A DNA stretch of 11,005 nucleotides, taken from NCBI GenBank assembly GCA_938034715.1, contig CALHMM010000093.1:1-11005 (forward strand), read 5' to 3'. The position numbers and the translations under genes are program-made. The notes beneath the pieces are model-generated. The model was not told where the DNA came from, ran no database searches, and saw only the letters and a program-made list of their open reading frames with translations. The DNA comes from Minisyncoccota bacterium (lineage in GTDB: Bacteria; Patescibacteriota; Minisyncoccia; Moranbacterales; GCA-2747515). The first letter of the stretch is position 1; the number at the start of each line of letters is the position of its first letter. Positions 1 to 5,247 of this stretch are shown here, piece by piece.

Positions 1-118
1 ACTTCCAATCTGCAACTGCTAAACAAAAAAATATAGACCAAAAACCCCAGTGACTTACTACACTCGTCTGCAAATTTAAATGCGTACAAAAACTGTGTAA
101 ATTCAATTCTTTCACCAT
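1..118 (-). CDS. possible 3'-truncated ORF at left edge (doubtful)
   Basis: On the minus strand an ATG at 118 opens a frame with no stop through 39 codons to the window edge. It starts five bases after the stop of the GFA gene, and a GAGG-like sequence sits just two bases before the ATG, closer than usual. The peptide begins MVKELNLHSF and has a hydrophobic stretch (FWSIFFCLAVA) near the edge. I recognise no family. The frame is short and AT-rich enough to be open by chance, so this may be the last gene of the arsR operon or simply intergenic DNA. No terminator hairpin is visible here after the GFA gene. Confidence 0.2.
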   Translation of the reverse strand, partial: MVKELNLHSFCTHLNLQTSVVSHWGFWSIFFCLAVADWK

Positions 119-122
119 TGCC

Positions 123-503
123 TCATACTTTATCTACTGCACCTTCCCATGTTTCAACATTCTTCTCAAACAAAATTATATTTGGCTCAAATGTAAAATG
201 ATCGATTGAATTTACTCGCACAATCACAACTTCATCATGTGCGTGAGGATATGCATACAGTGGAGTACCACATCCACCACAGAAAAATGATTCAATTTTC
301 CCTTTACCACCTTCGTATATATATTTCTTCGGAATGCCTTTTTTTACATTCACGGCATCCTTCGCATATACAGCACCGGTCAATCGACTGCCTCCATTAA
401 TTTTTTTACAATCATTACAGTAACAAAGCAGGGATTGCTGCGGCTCCCCATTAACCTCTATTGCTATTTCCCCGCAGTGACATGTTCCAGTATTTTGAGT
501 CAT
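123..503 (-). CDS. GFA-domain (glutathione-dependent formaldehyde-activating enzyme/CENP-V fold) protein
   Basis: This 126-residue protein belongs to the GFA/CENP-V family of small cytoplasmic zinc proteins. Seven cysteines show the family pattern: CxC at C8/C10, CxCxxC at C27/C29/C32, and CxxC at C75/C78. The segment CNDCKKINGG and the later FFCGGCGTPLY are typical of the fold. The founding member, Gfa, was proposed to speed S-hydroxymethylglutathione formation from formaldehyde and glutathione. Many relatives have no proven reaction, so the substrate is inferred only. The gene starts 15 bases after the MAPEG stop, in the same direction, and is probably the last complete gene of the arsR-led operon. 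The start at 503 has no well-spaced Shine-Dalgarno sequence (an AAGG lies about 13 bases upstream). Length is normal for the family. Confidence 0.88.
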   Translation of the reverse strand: MTQNTGTCHCGEIAIEVNGEPQQSLLCYCNDCKKINGGSRLTGAVYAKDAVNVKKGIPKKYIYEGGKGKIESFFCGGCGTPLYAYPHAHDEVVIVRVNSIDHFTFEPNIILFEKNVETWEGAVDKV

Positions 504-518
504 AGTATAAAATTTACC

Positions 519-923
519 TTACCGAAATAAAAGAATAAAAGCAGGTATAAGAAGGGTCAAGTATGTCGCAGACATTCCTACCATTCGAGGTAGGGGAAAG
601 CGTGGATTTGTGAGCATACCAAGAGCGTGTGACACGCGACCCAATACAAAAAATATTGCAAGCCACATTGCTATTGATGTATGACCATTATACTCAATAA
701 GACCTAGCATAATAAGACACATCGGCACATATTCCATGAAGTTACCAAATGCTCGCATGCGTTTTTGCAACAAAAGATTGCCGCCATCCCCGTATGGAAA
801 TTTTGCTATATCACCCTCAGCTTTCCCCGCTTTTATTCTTCCCAATGATACACAAAGAGAAAGCACAAACCCGAAAATTGCTAAAACTGACGCAGCAATG
901 GTTGTAATTGGTATCAATCCCAT
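519..923 (-). CDS. MAPEG family membrane protein
   Basis: This 134-residue integral membrane protein has four predicted helices (about 5-27, 66-80, 84-104 and 115-133). The MAPEG signature is present as R57-x3-N61-x2-E64-x2-P67 in the segment RAFGNFMEYVP, followed by LGRVSHALGM (R96, H99). MAPEG proteins are trimeric membrane enzymes that usually conjugate or isomerise lipophilic electrophiles with glutathione. Bacterial members are mostly uncharacterised, so a glutathione S-transferase or peroxidase role is inference. The loop between helices 1 and 2 (GDIAKFPYGDGG) is also typical of bacterial members. The gene lies between the YCII and GFA genes. It is separated from YCII by 129 bases that hold a hairpin, so it may be partly uncoupled from the upstream genes. 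The upstream leader is A/T only, without a Shine-Dalgarno sequence. Confidence 0.9.
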   Translation of the reverse strand: MGLIPITTIAASVLAIFGFVLSLCVSLGRIKAGKAEGDIAKFPYGDGGNLLLQKRMRAFGNFMEYVPMCLIMLGLIEYNGHTSIAMWLAIFFVLGRVSHALGMLTNPRFPLPRMVGMSATYLTLLIPAFILLFR

Positions 924-1008
924 AATTAATATTTCTCAATTTTATAAAAATCACAACAAAATTCTGACTGAAGTTTTGGTATTCGATACGACGAGAAATA
1001 GTAAAATC

Positions 1009-1041
1009 AATCACTCCTACGCGACTTGCACAGGAGTGATT
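1009..1041 (-). terminator. hairpin between YCII and MAPEG genes (weak terminator or processing site)
   Basis: AATCACTCCT at 1009-1018 and AGGAGTGATT at 1032-1041 form a perfect 10-bp stem with a 13-base loop. It lies just after the YCII stop on the minus strand. The following bases (TGATTTTAC on minus) give only a short, interrupted U-run, so termination would be partial. It could instead be an RNA-stability element that sets different levels of the first two and last two genes. Confidence 0.55.
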
Positions 1042-1052
1042 AGTAGACAAAC

Positions 1053-1379
1053 TTACATAGGCATCGCCTCATATACACGAACAGCACTCTCGTCCACTTC
1101 TAGAGCTGGACATCCAGATGCTACCTTTGTCGCCTCATCCATATCCTGCGCATTGATAATAGTGTATCCAGTCGCTGGCCACATTTCTTTTGGTATAACA
1201 TTCGCACCCTCACTAGTTACAGCCATACCACCTGGCGCAAACGGATTGCCACCATCAACCATCTTATCCTTAAAGGTGCCAAACCACGCCATCCATTTTC
1301 CCATGACCGCTTCCATCTCTTCCGGAGAACTATTCTCCATATCAGCACCACCATAATACACAAATACAAACTTTTTCAT
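1053..1379 (-). CDS. YCII/DGPF-domain protein
   Basis: This 108-residue cytoplasmic protein has the YCII (DGPF) alpha-beta barrel fold. It opens with the beta strand MKKFVFVYYGG, continues with a helix containing MGKWMAWFG, then KMVDGGNPFAPGG, and ends with the strand segment GYTIINAQDMDEATKVASGCP and the terminal VRVYEAMPM. This layout matches the larger DGPF branch often encoded beside ArsR repressors or extracytoplasmic sigma factors, rather than the short YciI branch. No catalytic role is proven for the branch, and stress-linked functions are only proposed. The gene begins 16 bases after the arsR-like stop, in the same direction, so the two are almost certainly cotranscribed. The start at 1379 has no Shine-Dalgarno sequence but carries the A/T leader ATATTTTATG, shared with two other genes here. 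Confidence 0.85.
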   Translation of the reverse strand: MKKFVFVYYGGADMENSSPEEMEAVMGKWMAWFGTFKDKMVDGGNPFAPGGMAVTSEGANVIPKEMWPATGYTIINAQDMDEATKVASGCPALEVDESAVRVYEAMPM

Positions 1380-1395
1380 AAAATATATTTAATTT

Positions 1396-1737
1396 TTACG
1401 AACTTTTTTCCTGCAAAGTACGCGCATAATTTTCCAGAGTCTCGTCATCACTTCCCCAGTAGGAATGAAACTGAGTAAGCCATGAGTGACAAATCTCCAG
1501 TGATCCCCTGTGTAGCGCCAGAAAGTTACATCGACCAATTTTCTTTTGCTGTACAAGACCAGATTCTTTCAAAACTTTGATATGCTTGTAAATCGCTGGA
1601 AGAGAAAGCTCCAACTCATGAGCTAACATTGAAATCGTAACTGGCTGCAAACTTAATCGATAAATAATTTTCCGACGGTGCCCACTAGCTAAAGCACTCA
1701 TAACGCTATCAAGTTTTTCTTCCAGTCCTTTATTCAT
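1396..1737 (-). CDS. ArsR/SmtB-family transcriptional repressor
   Basis: This 113-residue protein is a winged-helix dimeric repressor. The ALASGHRRKIIYRL helix is at 15-28, the helix-turn-helix spans roughly 34-58 (ISMLAHELELSLPAIYKHIKVL), and the wing is at 60-74 (GLVQQKKIGRCNFLAL). The C-terminal helix SLEICHSWLTQFHSYW resembles the ArsR subgroup commonly paired with YCII or AHSA1/SRPBCC genes. The metal site ELCVCDL of classic ArsR/SmtB is absent; the corresponding helix reads SMLAHELEL. The inducer is therefore probably not arsenic or cadmium. It is the promoter-proximal gene of the YCII-MAPEG-GFA operon. A palindrome directly before its ATG and over the -10 box makes autorepression very likely. 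The effector is unknown. Family call firm; regulon inferred from position. Confidence 0.93.
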   Translation of the reverse strand: MNKGLEEKLDSVMSALASGHRRKIIYRLSLQPVTISMLAHELELSLPAIYKHIKVLKESGLVQQKKIGRCNFLALHRGSLEICHSWLTQFHSYWGSDDETLENYARTLQEKSS

Positions 1738-1757
1738 AGTTAACTTTTAAGTTAACT
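1738..1757 (-). promoter_or_regulatory. palindromic operator for the ArsR-type repressor
   Basis: Arms AGTTAACTT and AAGTTAACT are perfect inverted repeats separated by TT. The site begins one base before the arsR-like start codon and its far end covers half of the -10 box. A related half-site, GTCAACT, lies at 1779-1785 over the -35 box. A dimeric winged-helix repressor binding here would block RNA polymerase and regulate its own operon. Binding is inferred; the symmetry is seen directly. Confidence 0.75.
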
Positions 1758-1783
1758 ATATATCATATCAATTTCTCTGTCAA
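1755..1783 (-). promoter_or_regulatory. sigma-70-type promoter of the arsR operon
   Basis: On the minus strand a perfect -35 TTGACA (1783-1778) is followed after exactly 17 bases by a -10 TATAGT (1760-1755). Transcription would start near 1748, leaving a leader of only about 10 bases made up of the operator and no Shine-Dalgarno sequence. The first mRNA is therefore nearly leaderless. Confidence 0.78.
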
Positions 1784-1809
1784 CTAAATCAATGATAAAA
1801 ATTTAAAAC

Positions 1810-1835
1810 AAAAAAAATCGCCTTTGTGAGCGATT
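1810..1835 (-). terminator. Rho-independent terminator (minus strand)
   Basis: On the minus strand AATCGC, an 8-base loop and GCGATT form a stem that runs straight into a run of eight T (1817-1810). This is a good intrinsic terminator. It lies upstream of the arsR promoter, and its nearest minus-strand gene ends at 2036 behind its own terminator. It therefore either backs up that terminator or ends an RNA encoded in 1836-1967. Confidence 0.72.
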
Positions 1836-1967
1836 ATTTCCAAAAAATTTATGTGGACCCAAGTATTACAACTTGGAACTCTTTTATTGATGAATTGAGG
1901 AAGTGGGAGACTGTTATACGTTGATCAAGCATTCTATTACACATTAATCGTATGGAATATTTAGTAT
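1836..1967 (-). other. terminator-bounded spacer with a tRNA-3'-end-like relic
   Basis: This 132-base stretch between two minus-strand terminators has no convincing protein-coding frame. On the minus strand it ends with a perfect 6-bp hairpin (1859-1864 with 1871-1876) followed by GGTCCACA. That 8-mer is identical to the 3' acceptor end of the tRNA-Ala at 2865-2937 (plus-strand copies at 1852-1859 and 2863-2870). The hairpin sits where a T-arm would be, and a terminator follows, as it does after the real tRNA. No matching 5' acceptor strand, D-arm or anticodon arm can be folded, so it is not a working tRNA. A decayed tRNA, an attachment-site remnant or a small RNA are all possible. Confidence 0.3.
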
Positions 1968-2026
1968 AAAAAGCCGCCCCCTCGGATTAACGAAAGCTTG
2001 GCTTTCATCATCCAATCAGGACGGCT
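1968..2026 (-). terminator. long nested Rho-independent terminator of the XRE-type gene
   Basis: The hairpin starts nine bases after the XRE-type stop on the minus strand. The outer stem AGCCGUCC/GGGCGGCU (8 bp with one G-U wobble) encloses GGAT/ATCC, which encloses a 6-bp GAAAGC/GCUUUC hairpin with loop CAA. A T-run follows the outer stem directly. The wobble pair forms only in minus-strand RNA (it is C-A on the other strand), which confirms the orientation. The structure is unusually long for a terminator. Confidence 0.8.
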
Positions 2027-2035
2027 ACTGTATTG

Positions 2036-2695
2036 TTATTTCTCCACAATAGCAGCAAACTTCATTCTTTCCTTATCGACTATCTCAAAAATATCACACA
2101 TTGAGACAAATACAGTAATACTTATTTTCTTTCTACCCATTTCAACTTGATTGTAGTATTCAGTCGAATACTCTTTGTGACCACTTTCTCGGAGTAGCCT
2201 CGCTAAATCTATTACAGTAATATTCTTCTCATCTCGCTTTGAACGAAGGTACGCACCTACAACTGAATCAGTCGAGACAACCATGTTCCAAGTCGGTGCA
2301 TCATTAAATGTGTAACCATTTATTTTCTGCTCTCGTATTCTATGCCTAGCCTCTTCAGGCAAAAGATCCAATAAACGCTTTCCATTCTCTATCTTGGCAG
2401 CAATCTCAAATCCATATGCGGATAATTCCTTACCCCCACCTTGTACATATGCGTCACTATCATAGTTATAAATCAGATCATAACGCGTAAGAGCCCTTAA
2501 CATACCTGACTTGGTGCTGACATGCGGAGTAATTTTTAGTTTCTCATAGACCTCATGACAAATAGATTTCCAATCATCATTTGTCAACCTACGCTTAGCA
2601 TTCGGATGTTTAGCTACATAGCATAGAACATGCTCTGCAATTTCAAATCGATACTCTGGGTCATTTACAGTATATTCCAAACCCGATTTCAACAT
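2036..2695 (-). CDS. XRE-type helix-turn-helix regulator with an unrecognised N-terminal region
   Basis: This protein of about 219 residues carries a Cro/CI-like HTH near its C-terminus. The segment runs VGAYLRSKRDEKNITVIDLARLL, a short insert, then YNQVEMGRKKISITVFVSMCDIF (roughly residues 146-208). It matches the five-helix XRE pattern (LRxxR, then ExG before the fourth helix). The first 140 residues are predicted mostly helical and match no family I know; they may be a winged-helix, sensing or oligomerisation region. I chose ATG 2695 over the in-frame GTG at 2698. The purine-rich AGGAG is six bases from the ATG but only three from the GTG. This is the only strong Shine-Dalgarno sequence in the window, which suggests a different origin from its neighbours. 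The gene is monocistronic, with its own promoter and terminator. No partner gene is adjacent, so its targets are unknown. Confidence 0.72.
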   Translation of the reverse strand: MLKSGLEYTVNDPEYRFEIAEHVLCYVAKHPNAKRRLTNDDWKSICHEVYEKLKITPHVSTKSGMLRALTRYDLIYNYDSDAYVQGGGKELSAYGFEIAAKIENGKRLLDLLPEEARHRIREQKINGYTFNDAPTWNMVVSTDSVVGAYLRSKRDEKNITVIDLARLLRESGHKEYSTEYYNQVEMGRKKISITVFVSMCDIFEIVDKERMKFAAIVEK

Positions 2696-2797
2696 CACCT
2701 TCTCCTCTATGTTAATAAATTACCAAATTTTAATATTCTAAACTATAATTTTTAAAATACATAGTCTTCTCAACTTTTCTATAGTCACATAATTTAC

Positions 2798-2826
2798 AAT
2801 ATAGCATAAAATATATATATTGTCTA
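2798..2826 (-). promoter_or_regulatory. extended -10 promoter of the XRE-type gene
   Basis: On the minus strand TAGACA (2826-2821) is followed after 17 bases by TATATT (2803-2798), preceded by TGC, an extended -10 element. Transcription should start near 2791, giving a very AT-rich leader of about 95 bases before the ATG at 2695. The promoter abuts the tRNA terminator, so the gene is insulated from tRNA transcription. Confidence 0.6.
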
Positions 2827-2830
2827 TAGT

Positions 2831-2856
2831 AAAAAACGCTTAAGTAAGCGGTTTTT
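2831..2856 (-). terminator. Rho-independent terminator of tRNA-Ala
   Basis: On the minus strand CGCTT-ACTT-AAGCG (2850-2837) runs into six T. Five further A-T pairs across an A/G mismatch extend the stem, and the plus strand also has a T-run, so it could work in both directions. It begins about 14 bases after the mature tRNA end. Confidence 0.75.
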
Positions 2857-2864
2857 GAGGAGTG

Positions 2865-2937
2865 TGGACCGTAGGAGAATCGAACTCCTCACCTCATCCA
2901 TGCCATGGATGCGCTCTACCAAATGAGCTAACGGCCC
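2865..2937 (-). tRNA. tRNA-Ala (anticodon GGC)
   Basis: The 73-base minus-strand sequence folds as a complete cloverleaf. The acceptor is GGGCCGT paired with ACGGTCC, including G3-U70, the alanine identity wobble. The D-stem is GCTC/GAGC, the anticodon stem CATCC/GGATG with loop ATGGCAT (anticodon GGC, reading GCC and GCU-type alanine codons), the T-stem AGGAG/CTCCT with loop TTCGATT, and the discriminator is A73. The 3' CCA is not encoded (CAC follows A73), so it must be added by a nucleotidyltransferase. The first 13 bases of the gene lie inside a tandem duplication that also contains the upstream region. I found no clear -35/-10 pair upstream; the RNA may be read from an upstream operon promoter or from a poorly matching one. 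Confidence 0.95.
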
Positions 2938-3055
2938 TAAATAATAAATCGATGACAAGCGCTTGCGCTCTACACTGTGTCAAGATGGAGCTAACGGCCC
3001 TAAATAATAAATCGATGACAAGCGCTTGCGCTCTACACTGTGTCAAGATGGAGCT
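2925..3055. repeat. perfect 63-bp tandem duplication overlapping the tRNA-Ala 5' end
   Basis: Positions 2925-2987 and 2988-3050 are identical 63-base units, followed by a partial third start, GAGCT, at 3051-3055. Each unit begins with GAGCTAACGGCCC, the first 13 bases of tRNA-Ala in reverse. Each also contains GCGCTCTAC (2965-2973, 3028-3036), which matches the 3' side of the tRNA D-arm (2911-2919). The junctions share GAGCT, so the duplication looks like slippage or unequal crossover between D-stem sequences. Absence of any mismatch suggests it is recent. Confidence 0.95.
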
Positions 3056-3107
3056 CACACACGAATGTCTATTAATAATACTACAGAACCTCAACTCAAT
3101 GTATCAC

Positions 3108-3938
3108 CTATCCCTTAGGTGGTCCAGGAAAAAATGCATTTGTTCTTTCTTTATAGCGATCAAACACGACATTGCCCTTGTAACGTCGCTCAGTCATCGG
3201 GATACCAGATACACCAAGAATCAAAATCGTGATCACGATAGGACTAATGATTCCATAAATACAACCATATGCCCCTGCAATAATAGCAAAAATCCCCCAC
3301 CACATCGTTACCTCACCAAAGTAATTTGGATGACGCGTATATCGCCACAAACCCTCCATCATGATCTTCCCTTTATTGCCTGGATTACTGATAAACTGAC
3401 GCAATTGATAATCCCCTACAGTTTCAAAGATAAAACCAACGAACCAAATTACAAGACCAATAAGCACAAAGATATTAAAAGAAAAATAATCATAGTGCGC
3501 TGCAACAAGAACAGGCGTCATCACAAGCAAGGAAAGAATGCCTTGTAGCACATAAACCTGCACAAACGATCGCACATAGAACCACCGCCCCCAATCCTCA
3601 CGCCACTGTGCGTACCGTGGGTCCTCCCCCTTTCTGCTGTTACGTGAGCCAATATGTATAGCAAGTCGTATACCCCAGAGAATTACCAAGCTATAGATGA
3701 GACCTTGGATCTGTGAGGTCTCTTGTGTAATCCAGAAATAAACAGCAACAGTAGCAGGATAAGCACCCCACAAGACATCAGCGATATCATTGCGATCGAT
3801 AACAATCGACACAACAAATGCAACACTGATCATAACACCCACAATAACAGCAGCTTGCAAAATGATATCCATGTTATAAAAATCAGCGTCAGTTAAAAAA
3901 TCCGCCCAAGCAATCAGCCAAGTACCCTCATTACCCAT
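3108..3938 (-). CDS. DUF1295 family membrane protein (steroid 5-alpha-reductase/ICMT-like)
   Basis: This protein of 276 residues has about seven membrane helices. It carries the C-terminal signature of DUF1295 and related methyltransferase/reductase families: NKGKIMMEGLWRYTRHPNYF, then GE (about 188-209), with a terminal RYKGNVVFDRYKERTNAFFP. The central WREDWGRWFYVRSFVQVYVLQG is also typical of the family. Relatives include steroid 5-alpha-reductases and isoprenylcysteine methyltransferases, and a lipid substrate is likely but unproven. I chose ATG 3938 rather than a TTG at 3947. The ATG overlaps the stop of the DUF2177 gene by eight bases, which implies translational coupling. DUF2177-DUF1295 neighbours are familiar from lipid-modification clusters in other bacteria. 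A hairpin, CACCTA/TAGGTG (3105-3121), covers the stop codon but lacks a U-run. Confidence 0.9.
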   Translation of the reverse strand: MGNEGTWLIAWADFLTDADFYNMDIILQAAVIVGVMISVAFVVSIVIDRNDIADVLWGAYPATVAVYFWITQETSQIQGLIYSLVILWGIRLAIHIGSRNSRKGEDPRYAQWREDWGRWFYVRSFVQVYVLQGILSLLVMTPVLVAAHYDYFSFNIFVLIGLVIWFVGFIFETVGDYQLRQFISNPGNKGKIMMEGLWRYTRHPNYFGEVTMWWGIFAIIAGAYGCIYGIISPIVITILILGVSGIPMTERRYKGNVVFDRYKERTNAFFPGPPKG

Positions 3939-4347
3939 TATAGCCAATCATCCGCAATATATGATACCCCGCAAGTGCAACGCTTCCTGTGAGAATCACT
4001 CCCCACAAAACATCCACCATCACCACAGTCGTAGACCATCCCTTTAGCGTTGCCAAGTTGGTCATGTCATATGTTGCATATGCAAAAAAACCAAATAGCG
4101 CTCCCATCGTCAGTGCTTTCATAGCAGACTGAGCCTCATGCCCAGGCAAGATCGCAAAAATAAAGATCCCGACGATATACACGAGATAAAACCCAACCGC
4201 TGCCGGAATATTAAAATCATCCAAAAGCAATTCACCAATATGCTTGTCATAAAAACTTTTGGCTACAGTGCCCAACCAAATAAAATCGATCAAGAAAAAC
4301 ACACCTGTCGTCAAAACATAACCCAGCAATAACTTTCCAATTTCCAT
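3931..4347 (-). CDS. DUF2177 family membrane protein
   Basis: This protein of 138 residues has four predicted helices. The DUF2177 hallmarks are FLIDFIWLG in helix 1, KSFYDKHIGELL, PAAVGFYLVYIVG, MGALFGFFAYATYDMTNLATLKGW, and the final DVLWGVILTG. No biochemical function is established for the family. The start is set at ATG 4347, preceded by the A/T leader ATATTTTATG also used by ypfJ and the YCII gene. An in-frame TTG at 4395 would add 16 residues that family members lack. It is 51 bases downstream of ypfJ and overlaps the DUF1295 start, so the three genes form one operon. A joint role with DUF1295 in membrane lipid metabolism is an inference from gene pairing. Confidence 0.9.
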   Translation of the reverse strand: MEIGKLLLGYVLTTGVFFLIDFIWLGTVAKSFYDKHIGELLLDDFNIPAAVGFYLVYIVGIFIFAILPGHEAQSAMKALTMGALFGFFAYATYDMTNLATLKGWSTTVVMVDVLWGVILTGSVALAGYHILRMIGYNG

Positions 4348-4398
4348 AAAATATTTCAAAAGCTTATATACAAACAACGTACTCAAAGAATCCAAGGA

Positions 4399-5247
4399 TT
4401 ATCCAAATGTATTACATTGCTCAAACGACCCTAAGTTGTAACCACGATTAAACCATTCCTTTCGGTCAGCCGATGAACCGTGCGTCCAGCTTTCAGGATT
4501 AACACGACCATTTACCTTTTCTTGAATACGATCATCACCCACTGCTTCAGCGGCATCGATAGCCTCTTCAATTTCACCTTCTTCAAAAATTCTTTGATCA
4601 CGGAGTGAGTGAGCCCACATACCTGCAAAACAGTCTGCCTGCAATTCCTGTTTTATAGATAAAGCATTGCTCTCACCAGGATTCCTCTGTTGTAACGATC
4701 GTACCTGAGCATTGATCCCAAGCTCATTTTGCACATGATGCCCTACCTCATGGGCAATCACATAAGCCTCTGCCACATCTCCACCACGAGCCCCAAATCT
4801 CTTCGTCAATTCATCAAAAAATGTCTCATCCAAATACATCGTATTATCAAGTGGACAATAATGCGGTCCCACAGCTGAAGTTGCACCACCACAACCAGAT
4901 CCAGTGGCACCACGGAAAAGCACAAGCAACGGCTCACTATACTGTCTTCCTAGTAAAGTAAACTCCTTATCCCAAAGATCATTGTTTGATCCCAATACTT
5001 GAGAAGCAAATACCTCATAGGAGTCCTCGCCAGCAAACTCCGCAGGCTGTTCCAACGAACCAGATGATTGTTGCGCCTGAGATTGCTGCAAAATATCTGC
5101 CACCTGTGATGCCTGCTCTCCTCCACCAAAATACGCGACAGCTAACACAATGACGATACCTGTAACACCAATACCAGTGACGCCACTAGCCATTCCACGC
5201 CGATCATCCACACGGCCACGACTACCAATTTTATCCCATTTAGCCAT
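4399..5247 (-). CDS. ypfJ: YpfJ/KPN_02809-type neutral zinc metallopeptidase
   Basis: This 282-residue protein begins with the family's characteristic cytoplasmic start (MAKWDKIGSRGRVDDRRG). One membrane helix follows (about 27-40, IVIVLAVAYF), then a Q/S-rich linker. The peptidase domain has the zinc motif HEVGH at 166-170 (catalytic E167) and ELQADCFAG at 201-209, supplying the likely third ligand in the manner of other gluzincin-like families. The upstream conserved segment GCGGATSAVGPHYCP carries two cysteines (C119, C131). The C-terminal NPESWTHGSSADRKEWFNRGY is also typical. The domain should face outside the membrane. Substrates are unknown. It is the first gene of the DUF2177-DUF1295 operon and is divergent from the yciB-like gene. 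Length is normal and no key residue is missing. Confidence 0.94.
   Translation of the reverse strand: MAKWDKIGSRGRVDDRRGMASGVTGIGVTGIVIVLAVAYFGGGEQASQVADILQQSQAQQSSGSLEQPAEFAGEDSYEVFASQVLGSNNDLWDKEFTLLGRQYSEPLLVLFRGATGSGCGGATSAVGPHYCPLDNTMYLDETFFDELTKRFGARGGDVAEAYVIAHEVGHHVQNELGINAQVRSLQQRNPGESNALSIKQELQADCFAGMWAHSLRDQRIFEEGEIEEAIDAAEAVGDDRIQEKVNGRVNPESWTHGSSADRKEWFNRGYNLGSFEQCNTFG

Noticed and set aside
817..1050. 77-codon minus-strand frame overlapping the MAPEG start
   Set aside because: It overlaps most of the MAPEG N-terminal coding region out of frame, and its product has no plausible domain; the MAPEG frame is clearly the real one.
736..1356. 206-codon plus-strand open frame
   Set aside because: It is antisense to the MAPEG and YCII genes and to the hairpin gap. 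Its product has no family features, while the opposite strand encodes two clear families.
2978..2983. TTGACA (minus strand), duplicated at 3041-3046, as a tRNA -35 box
   Set aside because: No -10-like hexamer lies 15-19 bases downstream; the only TATTAT is 31 bases away and too close to the tRNA start.
2925..3050. Duplicated region as a CRISPR-like array
   Set aside because: The two copies are directly adjacent with no unique spacers, and the unit contains tRNA sequence. It is a simple tandem duplication.
2894..3094. 66-codon minus-strand frame through tRNA and duplication
   Set aside because: It overlaps the tRNA and is again a by-product of the in-phase 63-bp repeat; no ribosome signal or recognisable protein.
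2862..3548. 228-codon plus-strand open frame with an internal peptide repeat
   Set aside because: It runs through the tRNA, the 63-bp duplication and the antisense of the DUF1295 gene. The peptide repeat is only the DNA duplication read in frame (63 is divisible by three).
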